In this document: positions 1-8,020 of the stretch, piece after piece
How positions within the stretch are numbered: the first letter of the stretch is position 1
Layout: each line of letters begins with the position of its first letter
From: JBBSMX01 sp038232935
Lineage (GTDB): Bacteria > Bacteroidota > Rhodothermia > Rhodothermales > JANQRZ01
DNA: 12,130 bases
Assembly: GCA_038232935.1 (NCBI GenBank)
Contig: JBBSMX010000127.1
Coordinates: 1-12,130 of the forward strand
Reading direction: 5' to 3'
The notes under the pieces: model-generated
The model's database searches: none
Told to the model about the DNA's origin: nothing
What the model saw: the letters and a program-made list of their open reading frames with translations, nothing else
Position numbers and translations under genes: made by a program

Positions 1-48
1 GAGGAAGTCGTCACTGAGGCAGTAGATTGTGGTGACCTGGTCGTCCAT
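1..48 (-). CDS. Transposase, N-terminal 16 residues only (runs off left edge)
   Basis: On the minus strand an ATG at 48-46 opens a frame that stays open to the window edge and encodes MDDQVTTIYCLSDDFL. A short acidic start followed by an I-Y-C-x-x-D-D-F-L pattern resembles the beginning of IS982/IS4-type DDE transposases that I recall from other bacteria. Those enzymes cut and rejoin the ends of their own insertion sequence. Only 16 residues are visible, so the catalytic DDE residues cannot be checked and the family call rests on pattern memory. The gene reads leftward, out of the window, so the rest of the element lies outside. Confidence 0.55.
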   Translation of the reverse strand, partial: MDDQVTTIYCLSDDFL

Positions 49-140
49 CGGGCGGGGGTGTTTGCGTTCGGAAGAAGGGGTTCTCCTGAGCTACGACACC
101 CGCCCGTTGGGCGGCAAGGCATACCACACAACTTGGGTTA
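1..140 (-). mobile_element. Probable insertion-sequence end (5' side of the transposase)
   Basis: The stretch upstream of the partial transposase start has the layout of an IS leader. Bases 49-61 (CGGGCGGGGGTGT) are nearly complementary to 96-106 (ACACCCGCCCG), with a two-base bulge. A second perfect 6-bp hairpin with a 3-base loop lies at 100-105/109-114. Such structures before transposase starts often limit translation. The outer boundary is inferred: the neighbouring membrane-protein frame starts to look like natural protein at about 138-145, so the IS probably ends near 130-140. I could not identify a terminal inverted repeat or target duplication, because the other end is outside the window. 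Confidence 0.4.
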
Positions 141-197
141 AGTATCGCGGGGGTCGCCACCGCCTACGCGGCGTGGCTAGGCCCGGCCGCCGCACAG

Positions 198-530
198 GTG
201 ACCCTCGGAGCCGCCGCGACAGGGGTGGGTCTACCTATCGCTCTCATGGGGGCCGGCGTAGCCGCCGTCATGTACCTGTGGAAGAAGAAGAACGCGGCGG
301 AGGCCACCCAGGCACGCGCCATCGGCCTCCTCGACACCTTCGCTTCTCAATTCATCCACAACGTGGTCCGCACGCAATTCCATCCCCGCTTGTTAGAGGT
401 GAACTCCGGGGTAGAAGAGGCGCTGGTAAGAACGTTCTACCAAAGGATGCACACTTACCTCCCAGGAGATGCCGAGCAACTCTTGGAGCGTGTCCGGTCG
501 ACGCGGTCGCTCCTCACCGGCTCGGCGTGA
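198..530 (+). CDS. Hypothetical membrane protein, probably the C-terminal part of a truncated gene
   Basis: The frame from a GTG at 198 encodes 110 residues. It begins with a hydrophobic glycine/alanine-rich segment (about residues 1-27) that ends in a basic LWKKKN stop-transfer motif. An 80-residue soluble, probably helical tail follows. The frame is open upstream to 90 with no ATG, and from about 138 it encodes another hydrophobic stretch (LSIAGVATAYAAWLGPAAAQ). The natural protein therefore probably had two membrane helices and a start further left, which the IS end has replaced. A two-helix hairpin plus helical tail recalls the C-termini of some dynamin-like or pore-type proteins, but I do not recognise the family. 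The GTG has no clear ribosome binding site. Expression of this remnant is doubtful. Confidence 0.45.
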   Translation: MTLGAAATGVGLPIALMGAGVAAVMYLWKKKNAAEATQARAIGLLDTFASQFIHNVVRTQFHPRLLEVNSGVEEALVRTFYQRMHTYLPGDAEQLLERVRSTRSLLTGSA

Positions 531-788
531 GGGAGGCTCGTTCAAGAGGAGGGGGCGCCGGTGGTGCGCCATCCACCCCAGCAGGGCCTGCTCGAGGTGG
601 AGCGCCTCGCGCCCGGCCGAGGTGGCCGCCTCCCGGACGAGGGTGTGCCCTCGACCGTGCCCCTGCCCCGGCCAAGCGGTGCGGAAGGAGGGAGCACCCC
701 GGCCTGACTTCCGAATCGCTCTCGCGGAGCGCTGCACGTCTCCCGTGCCGGGCGTTCCCCTCCACACTCATTCAACGCGTATCGCCTC
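531..788. other. 258-bp stretch without a convincing gene
   Basis: No convincing start codon, RNA gene or repeat is seen here. The frame of the preceding membrane protein stays open after its TGA (528-530) until the next TGA at 705-707, with GC-rich third positions. This could be the tail of a gene interrupted by a nonsense codon, or simply a chance open frame in GC-rich DNA. The overlapping frames on both strands give arginine- and proline-rich translations typical of non-coding frames. Confidence 0.4.
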
Positions 789-965
789 ATGTTATCCATC
801 GAAGCCTGCCGAGAGATCCTCCAAGCCAACGGGGCGAGAGCCTGGACGGACGCCGAGATAGAGCACCTCCGCTACGGGCTGATGCGGATCGCCCGGCTAC
901 ATTGCCGTCTCGAGTTCGGGATCGACGTGGAAGAGCCTCTCCCGCCGTCGAGGCCTCTCTCTTAG
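789..965 (+). CDS. Small 58-residue protein of unknown function
   Basis: An ATG at 789 opens a 58-codon frame ending in TAG at 963-965. The protein begins MLSIEACREILQANG, continues with a W-T-D-A-E-I-E-H-L-R helix and ends in a proline-rich tail. The pattern (hydrophobic-x-x-C-R-x-I-L, then T-D-x-E-I-x-x-L/I-R, then a hydrophobic helix with A) matches, from memory, small uncharacterised proteins of Bacteroidota found near recombinases and integrated elements. Two short helices joined by a turn are likely, with no signal peptide or membrane segment. No clear Shine-Dalgarno sequence precedes it. It lies 110 bases before the AAA+ ATPase on the same strand, but the palindrome between them suggests separate control. 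The family resemblance is the main support; function is unknown. Confidence 0.55.
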   Translation: MLSIEACREILQANGARAWTDAEIEHLRYGLMRIARLHCRLEFGIDVEEPLPPSRPLS

Positions 966-1045
966 GCGGCGGGGACGGATGTGGCGAGTGCAGGGGAGGA
1001 GGTTGGCTGAGTAGGGAATGCGAAATCGGCCGCTCTGTGGTGGAT

Positions 1046-1068
1046 AATTAACCACGCACTGGTTAATT
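1046..1068. promoter_or_regulatory. Perfect 9-bp inverted repeat before the ATPase gene (operator candidate)
   Basis: AATTAACCA (1046-1054) and TGGTTAATT (1060-1068) are exact reverse complements separated by CGCAC. The right arm ends 7 bases before the ATPase ATG. The AT-rich arms stand out against the GC-rich surroundings, as expected for an operator or overlapping promoter. TTAATTTG (1063-1070) differs at one position from the Bacteroidota -7 consensus TAnnTTTG and would place transcription start close to the ATG, so a leaderless or nearly leaderless mRNA is possible. The regulator is unknown. The symmetry is seen directly; the function is inferred. Confidence 0.55.
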
Positions 1069-1075
1069 TGCACGC

Positions 1076-2335
1076 ATGATCCAGCGACACCTCACCCCCG
1101 AACTCCGAGAGGCCCTCGCCGACACCCCCGTCGTCCTCCTCAACGGGGCCCGACAGGTCGGCAAGAGCACACTCGCCCAGCGCCTCGCGGTTGAGGGGTT
1201 CGGTGGGGCCGAAGCGGTGCGCTACGCCACGCTCGACGACGCCACCGTCCTCGCCGCCGCCGAGGCCGACCCCGACGGGTTCATCCGCTCGTTCGAAGGC
1301 CCCGCCGTGATCGACGAGGTGCAGCGGGCGCCGGGCCTCTTCCGCGCCATCAAGGCCGTCGTCGACGCCGACCGCCGACCAGGGCGGTTCCTCTTGACGG
1401 GGAGCGCCGACGTCTTCCTCTTGCCGAGCGTCTCGGAGTCGCTCGCCGGCCGGATGGAGGTGCTCACGCTATGGCCGTTCTCGCAGGGGGAGATCGAGGG
1501 GCGACGCGAGGGGTTCGTCGACGCCGTATACGGGGAGCGGCTCCCGGACGCGGTGCTGGGGGAGCCCGTAGGGCCGGGCGACCTCTGGGGGCGCGTCGTG
1601 CGCGGGGGGTACCCCGAGGCCCTGAGGAGGTCGTCGGCCAAGCGGCGGGCGCGGTGGTACGAGTCCTACGTCACGACGATCCTCCAGCGCGACGTCCGCG
1701 ACCTCGCCAACATCGAGGGGCTGACGCAGATGCCGCGGCTCCTCCAGCTCCTCGCGGCGCGGACGGGCGCGCTCATGAACTACTCCGAGGTCTCGCGCTC
1801 ATCAGGCCTCCCCAACTCTACGCTCAAGCGGTACCTCGCGCTGCTCCAGGCGACGTACCTCGTACGGGAGCTGCCGGCGTGGTCGGCGAACCTCTCGAAG
1901 CGGCTCGTGAAGGCGCCGAAGGGGCTCGTGACCGACACCGGCCTCGCGGCCGAGCTCGTCGGTGCGAGCGAGGAGGGCGGGGGAATCTCAGGGGCCGTCG
2001 ACATCGTGCGGGGCGGTCTCACCGAGACGTTCGTGGCGATGGAGATCGAGAAGCAGCGGTCGTGGTCGAGGCGTCGGGTCACCCCGTACCACTTCCGCAC
2101 GGCGACGGGGCGGGAGGTCGACGTCGTGCTCGAGGACGCGGCCGGAGCGCTCGTCGGGGTCGAGGTGAAGGCGGCGACGAGCGTGAGCGGGGGTGACCTC
2201 AAGGGGCTCCGGGCGCTGCGGGAGGCGCGGCCGGACGCGTTCCACCGGGGCGTCGTGCTCTACGGGGGCGACGAGGTCGTCGCGTTCGAGGAGCGCCTCC
2301 ACGCCGTGCCCACCGCGGCGCTGTGGAGGTGGTGA
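1076..2335 (+). CDS. AAA+ ATPase with C-terminal DUF4143 domain
   Basis: This 419-residue protein has the full architecture of the AAA_14/DUF4143 family. The Walker A motif GARQVGKS is at residues 24-31 and Walker B (VIDEVQRAP) has D80-E81. A sensor-like RFLLTGS strand lies near 104-110, followed by SLAGRMEVLTLWPFSQGE, which is typical of the family. A winged-helix-like segment (MNYSEVSRSSGLPNSTLKRYL) follows. The C-terminal half ends in a PD-(D/E)XK-like arrangement with E347-x-D349 and E363-V-K365. Length is normal for the family. These proteins are common in bacteria and archaea, often isolated and on mobile or variable loci, and their cellular role is not established. ATP binding is well supported; nuclease activity is only suggested by the residue pattern. 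Translation starts at the ATG just after the palindrome, without a ribosome binding site. The 3' end overlaps the converging HTH gene. Confidence 0.92.
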   Translation: MIQRHLTPELREALADTPVVLLNGARQVGKSTLAQRLAVEGFGGAEAVRYATLDDATVLAAAEADPDGFIRSFEGPAVIDEVQRAPGLFRAIKAVVDADRRPGRFLLTGSADVFLLPSVSESLAGRMEVLTLWPFSQGEIEGRREGFVDAVYGERLPDAVLGEPVGPGDLWGRVVRGGYPEALRRSSAKRRARWYESYVTTILQRDVRDLANIEGLTQMPRLLQLLAARTGALMNYSEVSRSSGLPNSTLKRYLALLQATYLVRELPAWSANLSKRLVKAPKGLVTDTGLAAELVGASEEGGGISGAVDIVRGGLTETFVAMEIEKQRSWSRRRVTPYHFRTATGREVDVVLEDAAGALVGVEVKAATSVSGGDLKGLRALREARPDAFHRGVVLYGGDEVVAFEERLHAVPTAALWRW

Positions 2336-2715
2336 CGCACGGCGAGGGAGCCGCCGATCCGGTGGGAATCGAGAGCTCGGAGGTCAACTACGACGGGCTG
2401 TAGGGCGAGCCGGTAGGAGGCGCCCAGCACGGCCGCGTTGACCGTGATCCGCCCCTCCGCTCCGAACGGTGGAGCGTGGACGCCGGCAGCCTCGTGGATG
2501 TCCCCGTGGACGTGGAGGCGGGGCTTCCGGACGGTGTGGCCGTGGCGGACGCGGGCCCAGTAGCCGCGGGGCGGGGTAGGCACGTTCATCTTCCAGCAGA
2601 CCTTCTTGAGGGCGACGTCAGAGATTCCGTAGCACTCGGCGAGCCGGCTGACGGGCGTTGTCCAGACCTCCCCGTAGAGCGATGCACGGTCAATCTTGAC
2701 TTGGAGTAGGGTCAT
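2260..2715 (-). pseudogene. Truncated helix-turn-helix protein converging on the ATPase gene
   Basis: The ATG at 2715-2713 follows AGGTGA and GAGG sequences that could bind ribosomes. Residues 10-60 carry the signature of a widespread small-HTH family: L-Y-x-E-V-W, then S-R-L-A-E-C-Y-G-I-S-D-V-A-L-K-K-V-C and P-T-P-P-R-G-Y-W-A. These proteins are thought to bind DNA through the ISDVALKK helix. Family members I recall are usually longer than the 151 codons here. The frame looks coding down to about 2350, but its last 25 codons are the antisense of the ATPase 3' end (2260-2335). The natural C-terminus therefore appears to have been replaced when the ATPase gene arrived. The alternative is an intact short variant with a real 76-base convergent overlap. 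Confidence 0.6.
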
Positions 2716-2796
2716 TCACCTGTACCTCTGCCTGTCCCCAGCGAAATATTTGTAACCACAAGCTACATATACTATGAGTTTGGGGCAAATACTTAG

Positions 2797-2879
2797 TACC
2801 CGGGGTGGGACTCGAACCCACACAGCCTTGCGGCCAACGGAGTTTGAGTCCGTCGCGTCTACCATTCCGCCACCCGGGC
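2797..2879 (-). tRNA. tRNA-Leu (anticodon CAA)
   Basis: Read on the minus strand, the sequence folds into a class II tRNA of 83 bases. The acceptor strand GCCCGGG (2879-2873) pairs with CCCGGGT (2804-2798, with a G-U at the end) and the discriminator base is A2797. The D-arm closes GCG/CGC. The anticodon stem ACGGA/TCCGT encloses loop CTCAAAC with anticodon CAA (2846-2844), which reads UUG. A long variable arm follows, as required for leucine. The T-arm is GTGGG-TTCGAGT-CCCAC. CCA is not encoded. It is transcribed away from the men operon and toward the accessory genes. Confidence 0.96.
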
Positions 2880-3087
2880 AGGGAGTGGCAATATAAATCC
2901 GTCGGCGCGTCGGTGCCGTGAGAACTCGGCGGATCGTGAGGCCCGGCCCATGCCCCGTCAATGAGTGCCGTCGTAGCTTTCAGGCTCGCATCCTCGCGGC
3001 TTTCATAAATTACTGAAACCGACGGCCGCATCTCCCGTTTAGGTCGAGGCCCCCTCGCGCTGCTGCGCTGTCGATCCCCCGTTCTGC
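2880..3087. other. Intergenic region between tRNA-Leu and the men operon
   Basis: This 208-bp gap separates two divergent transcription units and must hold the men promoter. An AT-rich patch at 3001-3015 (tttcataaattactg) is the likeliest promoter site, though no convincing consensus boxes are visible. The leader also holds a 5-bp hairpin, CGAGG/CCTCG with loop CCC (3045-3057). I found no riboswitch or attenuator. Confidence 0.35.
2890..2895 (-). promoter_or_regulatory. Possible -10 element for tRNA-Leu
   Basis: On the minus strand TATATT lies 11-16 bases upstream of the first tRNA base, inside the only AT-rich patch of this gap. That spacing would start transcription a few bases before the mature 5' end. 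No good -35 hexamer is visible at the usual distance. Confidence 0.35.
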
Positions 3088-4491
3088 ATGGCCCGCCCGT
3101 ATCCCTCCGACTCCATCACTGTGCCGCGCCGTGCGGATGCCGTGCGGCACCTCACCGCAGAGGTACGCCGCCGGTTGAAGCAGGCGCGCCGCGAAGGGGA
3201 GGACGGGTGGCGGGTCGAGCGCATCGAGATCGAGACCGAGCCGTGCGAGCCGCTGGCGTGGCTGGCCGCGCAGCCGCTGCCGTCGAAGGTCTACTGGCAC
3301 GGGCGTGGCGAGAAGGTTGCCGTGGCCGGGGCCGGCATCGCAGATCAGGTGAGGGGGACCGAGGAGACGGCCCTCTCCCGGTTAGAGGAGCGGCTCGGCC
3401 GGCTGGCGTCACCGCGGGTGCGGTACGTCGGTGGACTGCGGTTCGAGCCGGCGCGACCCGCGGACCCGGAGTGGCAGGCCTTCGACGCCGCCCGGTTCGT
3501 GCTGCCGCGCGTTGAGCTGAGGGTGGCAGACGGGCGCGCGAAGCTGGCGGCTAACCTCGTGCTGCCGCGCGACGCTCGGGCGATGGAGCAGGTGCTGGCG
3601 GAGATAAACGGCATGCGCTGGCCGAAGGCGAACCCGGAGGCGGCGCTCCCGCTCCCCGTCGCACGCACCGACGCGCCGGGGCCGGACCGATGGAATCATG
3701 GAGTCGAGGCCGCGCTGCACGCCTTCGAATCGACGGAGCTGGAAAAGGTCGTGCTCGCGCGCCGGGCGCGCTACGACTTCGACGAGCCGCTCGACCCATT
3801 CGTGCTCGCACGGCTGCTGGAGGAGGCGACCCCGTCGTGCTTCCACTTTTTCGTACAGCCCGCGCCCGGCGTCGCGTTCGTCGGGGCCTCGCCGGAGCGG
3901 TTGTTTCGGCGCGAAGGGCCGGTGCTGCTCAGCGAAGCCGTAGCCGGCACCCGGCCGCGCGGGTTGTCGGACGAGGCCGATGCACAGCTACGGGAAGAGC
4001 TTCGGCTGAGCGACAAAGATCAGCGCGAGCACGGGTTCGTCCGCGAGCAGATCCGGCAGGCACTTGGCCCGTTCTGTGCGGCGCTCGACGTGGAGAGCGA
4101 GGCGTCGGACATGGTGCTCGCGCGCGGCCGGCACCTCTACTCCGGCATCTCGGCCACGCTCAAGCCCGGCGTCCGCAGCCTCGATCTGCTCCGTGCCCTC
4201 CACCCGACGCCCGCCGTGGGCGGCACGCCGACCGACGAAGCGCTGGCGATGATCCGCTCGGTCGAGCCGTTCGACCGGGGCTGGTACGCCGGGCCGGTCG
4301 GCTGGATCGGGGCGGAGGCGGCGGAGTTCGCCGTCGGCATCCGGTCGGGCCTCGTGCGGCAGGGGGAGCAGGCGACGCTGGCGCTGTACTCCGGCGCGGG
4401 CATCGTGCGCGGCTCGGAGCCCGGGGCGGAGTGGGCTGAGATCGAGCACAAGATCAGCGATTTCGCCCGTGTCCTCGGCCTCGATGCCTGA
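3088..4491 (+). CDS. menF: Menaquinone-specific isochorismate synthase
   Basis: MenF converts chorismate to isochorismate, the committed step into menaquinone, using Mg2+ in the cytoplasm. The 467-residue protein has a variable N-terminal half and the conserved chorismate-binding C-terminal half. Visible motifs are LEKVVLARR with K220 (equivalent to the water-activating lysine), GASPERL (268-272), EAVAGTRPRG (283-292), LHPTPAVGGTP (371-381), the D-R-G-W-Y-A-G block (396-402) and GAGIVRGSEPGAEWAEIEHK near the end. The lysine and the LHPTPAVGG motif separate it from plain anthranilate or aminodeoxychorismate synthases. Salicylate or siderophore-type isochorismate synthases (EntC-like) are related, but the men context decides. 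Length is normal to slightly long. It is the first gene of the operon, 14 bases before menD, and has no obvious Shine-Dalgarno sequence. Confidence 0.93.
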   Translation: MARPYPSDSITVPRRADAVRHLTAEVRRRLKQARREGEDGWRVERIEIETEPCEPLAWLAAQPLPSKVYWHGRGEKVAVAGAGIADQVRGTEETALSRLEERLGRLASPRVRYVGGLRFEPARPADPEWQAFDAARFVLPRVELRVADGRAKLAANLVLPRDARAMEQVLAEINGMRWPKANPEAALPLPVARTDAPGPDRWNHGVEAALHAFESTELEKVVLARRARYDFDEPLDPFVLARLLEEATPSCFHFFVQPAPGVAFVGASPERLFRREGPVLLSEAVAGTRPRGLSDEADAQLREELRLSDKDQREHGFVREQIRQALGPFCAALDVESEASDMVLARGRHLYSGISATLKPGVRSLDLLRALHPTPAVGGTPTDEALAMIRSVEPFDRGWYAGPVGWIGAEAAEFAVGIRSGLVRQGEQATLALYSGAGIVRGSEPGAEWAEIEHKISDFARVLGLDA

Positions 4492-4505
4492 CCTCTGCGT
4501 CTACA

Positions 4506-6329
4506 ATGCCTGCTCTCATGCGCGACGCGACGAATCCGAACCGGCTGTGGGCTGACCTCCTGGTGGAGGAGCTCGTGCGCTGCGGCGTCGGCCTGTTCTG
4601 CCTCGCGCCCGGCTCCCGCTCGACGCCGCTCACGGCGGCGGTCGCCGCCAACCCGCAGGCCCGGCACCTCATCCACTTCGACGAGCGCGGGACGGCGTTC
4701 TGCGCCCTCGGCTTCGCCCGCGCCACGGGCCGCCCGGCCGCGTGGATCACCACGAGCGGCACGGCCGTCGCCAACGGGCTGCCCGCCGTCGTCGAGGCGT
4801 CGGTGGACCGGGTCCCGCTCGTCCTCCTCACCGCCGACCGGCCGCCGGAGCTGCGCGATACCGGCGCGAATCAGACGATCCGACAGCCCGGCCTCTTCGG
4901 CGAGTACGTCCGCTGGCGCTTCGACCTGCCCACACCGACTCCCGACATCGACCCCGCGTTTGTGCTGACGACGGCCGATCAGGCCGTCCACCGCGCTATC
5001 GGCCGCCCGGCAGGGCCGGTGCATCTGAACTGCATGTTCCGCGAACCGCTGGCCCCCGCGCCGCATGCTGTGAACGGGGAGGCCGAACGCAGTCGGGTTC
5101 CGAAGGCGCTTGAACGATGGGTTGCGAGCGAAGAACCGTACACCCGCTACACCGCGCCGTCGGCGGTGGACGTGACCGGATTGGGAGGGGTGATCGAGCC
5201 CCTGCACGAGGTCGAGCGCGGCCTCGTCGTGGCGGGACGGCTGGCGACGCGCGCGGAGGGCGAGGCGGCGGTCCGGCTCGCCGAGGCGCTCGGCTGGCCT
5301 CTCCTGCCGGACATCGGTTCGCAGATGCGTTTCGGCGATTCCGACGTCGCATGCCCGTTTTACGACCAAATGCTCGGTAACGACGCTTTCCGCGAAGCGT
5401 TCGCGCCCGACGCCGTGTTGTACCTCGGTGGGCGCGTCACGTCGAAGCGGCTGGTACAGTTCATCGCCGACGCTCGGCCCGATCCCTTCGTCGTTGTCCG
5501 CGACGACCCGTTCCGTTTCGACCCGGACCACCGAGTCACGGACCGGATCGAGGCCGACGTGGGGGCGTTTTGCTACGGGATCGTCGGCGAGCTCGGGCGT
5601 GGACCGAAGAAGGCGACGCCGTGGCTGCGGGCGTGGCGGACGGCCTCGGATGCCGTGCTCGCCGCGTTCGACGCGTATTTCAGCGAGGACGATGCGTTGA
5701 CGGAGCCGGCCGTGGCGCGGCTCGTCTCGCAGCATGCCGGGCCCGGCCTCGTCCTCGCCGCGAGCATGCCTGTCCGCGACGCCGACGCCTTCGCCGTCCC
5801 GAGCGGCCCGGTACCGCTCGTCGCTGCGCCACTCGTAGCCTCGAACCGGGGCGCGAGCGGGATCGACGGGACCGTAGCGACGGCGGCGGGATTTGCCCGT
5901 GGCCTCGATGCGCCCGTCACGCTCGTCATCGGCGACCTCGCGCTGCTGCACGACCTCAACTCGCTCGCGCTCCTGCGCGACCCCGCGCAGCCGCCGGTGA
6001 CCGTCGTGGCCGTCAACAACGACGGCGGCGGGATCTTTCACTTCCTCCCGATCGCACAGCACGCGGACGTGTTCGAGCCGTACTTCGGGACGCCGCACGG
6101 GCTCGGCTTCGAGCACGCCGCCCGGATGTTCGGCCTAGCTTATGTTCGGCCCGAGACGCCCGCTGCCTTCGCGGAGGCCCTCGCCGCCGCGCGGGCAGGC
6201 AGTGCCTCGACGTTGATCGAGGTGCGGACGGACCGGACGGCAAACCGGACACTCCACGCGGATCTGCTGGCTCGCGCGGCGGCGGCGGTACCCGAACCCT
6301 TCCCCTCCGTCGCCACGACGGAACGATGA
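4506..6329 (+). CDS. menD: SEPHCHC synthase (2-succinyl-5-enolpyruvyl-6-hydroxy-3-cyclohexene-1-carboxylate synthase)
   Basis: MenD is a thiamine-diphosphate enzyme that adds decarboxylated 2-oxoglutarate to isochorismate. The 607 residues show the MenD order: APGSRSTPLTAA (34-45) for substrate binding, HFDERG with the catalytic glutamate E60, then TSGTAVANGLPAVVEA and LTADRPPELRDTGANQTI. GPVHLNC follows before the central domain. The C-terminal cofactor domain has GDLALLHDLNSLALL starting at G476-D477 and NNDGGGIF at 504-511, the Mg-TPP site. The length fits the family, slightly on the long side. A second in-frame ATG at 4518 could also be the start. The stop overlaps the menH start. Confidence 0.96.
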   Translation: MPALMRDATNPNRLWADLLVEELVRCGVGLFCLAPGSRSTPLTAAVAANPQARHLIHFDERGTAFCALGFARATGRPAAWITTSGTAVANGLPAVVEASVDRVPLVLLTADRPPELRDTGANQTIRQPGLFGEYVRWRFDLPTPTPDIDPAFVLTTADQAVHRAIGRPAGPVHLNCMFREPLAPAPHAVNGEAERSRVPKALERWVASEEPYTRYTAPSAVDVTGLGGVIEPLHEVERGLVVAGRLATRAEGEAAVRLAEALGWPLLPDIGSQMRFGDSDVACPFYDQMLGNDAFREAFAPDAVLYLGGRVTSKRLVQFIADARPDPFVVVRDDPFRFDPDHRVTDRIEADVGAFCYGIVGELGRGPKKATPWLRAWRTASDAVLAAFDAYFSEDDALTEPAVARLVSQHAGPGLVLAASMPVRDADAFAVPSGPVPLVAAPLVASNRGASGIDGTVATAAGFARGLDAPVTLVIGDLALLHDLNSLALLRDPAQPPVTVVAVNNDGGGIFHFLPIAQHADVFEPYFGTPHGLGFEHAARMFGLAYVRPETPAAFAEALAAARAGSASTLIEVRTDRTANRTLHADLLARAAAAVPEPFPSVATTER

Positions 6330-7134
6330 TGCTGCCCCACACCGTCACCGGCCCCGACGATGCGCCCGCCGTGCTGCTGCTGCACGGGTTCATGGGCGAT
6401 GCCTCCGATTGGGACGCCGTCGCCGAAGCGCTCGCCCCCGCCTTCCGCTGCGTCGCCGTCGATCTGCCCGGCCACGGCGAGGCCGTTGGACTGCCGGACG
6501 AGGCGTACACGGTCGAGGGAACGACGGCGGCCCTCGTCGAGACGTTGGACGCGCTCGGCGTGCCCTGTTGCTTCGTCGTCGGTTATTCGATGGGCGGGCG
6601 GCTCGCGCTTCACTTCGCGCTCCGCCACCCGGAGCGGTGCGCGCGGCTCGTCCTCGAATCGGCGTCGCCGGGGCTGCGGACCGAGGCTGAGCAGACCGCG
6701 CGCCGGGCGGTCGACGAGCAGCGCGCCGTCGCCGTCGAGCAGGACCTCGACGGCTTCCTCGTGCAATGGTACCGGATGGCGTTGTTTGCCTCCCTCAAGG
6801 ACCACCCCGAGCTGCGCGCACAGATGATGACGAAGCGGCGGCGGAACCGGCCGGACGAAATCGCGCGTTCGCTGCGGGGCTTCGGGACGGGCCGGCAGCC
6901 CTCGCTGTGGGACGAACTCGCCGGCCTCTCCGTCCCGACGCTCGCCGTCGCAGGCGGGCGCGACCGGAAGTTCACCGATCTCGCCTTCGAGATGGCCGTC
7001 GCCGGGCCACCCGTCATGCCCCTCATTGTGCGGACGGGCCACACCGTCCACGCCGAGCAGCCGGCTCTCTTCGCCGACCTCGTCCGCGACTTCTTCTGCA
7101 ACCCCATTCCTATCGTCCAACCCGCGCTGACCTG

Positions 7135-7135
<1 letters not shown>
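6326..7135 (+). CDS. menH: SHCHC synthase, alpha/beta hydrolase
   Basis: MenH removes pyruvate from SEPHCHC to give 2-succinyl-6-hydroxy-2,4-cyclohexadiene-1-carboxylate (SHCHC). The 269-residue protein is an alpha/beta hydrolase: oxyanion LLHGFMGDASDW (18-29), nucleophile elbow GYSMGG with S88, GGRDRKF with D213, and GHTVHAEQP with H239, completing the triad. VLESASPGL after the nucleophile and the residues around R124 are typical of MenH rather than of generic esterases. Two adjacent ATGs are possible starts (6326 or 6329). The first overlaps the menD stop by four bases (ATGA), the second by one. Placement between menD and menB supports the assignment. The frame is also open upstream to 5570, but that part lies out of frame inside menD. 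Confidence 0.94.
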
Positions 7136-8016
<881 letters not shown>

Positions 8017-8020
8017 CCCG

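Noticed and set aside
1..140. Terminal inverted repeat shared by the left IS end and the right-edge sequence near 11995
   Set aside because: Only about seven bases (ACTnAAC) agree by eye, too little to claim the same element at both edges.
29..1051. 340-codon plus-strand frame across the left region
   Set aside because: The translation is arginine/glycine/proline-rich and conflicts with better frames at 198-530 and 789-965.
1471..2196. 241-codon plus-strand frame inside the ATPase gene
   Set aside because: It is an out-of-frame shadow of the ATPase, with repetitive Arg/Gly/Ala translation.
2690..3031. 113-codon minus-strand frame across the tRNA
   Set aside because: It runs through the well-folded tRNA-Leu and has no recognisable domain.
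4137..6116. 659-codon open frame on the minus strand opposite menF and menD
   Set aside because: It is antisense to two clear enzyme genes and its translation is arginine-rich without domains. Long antisense frames are expected in GC-rich coding DNA.
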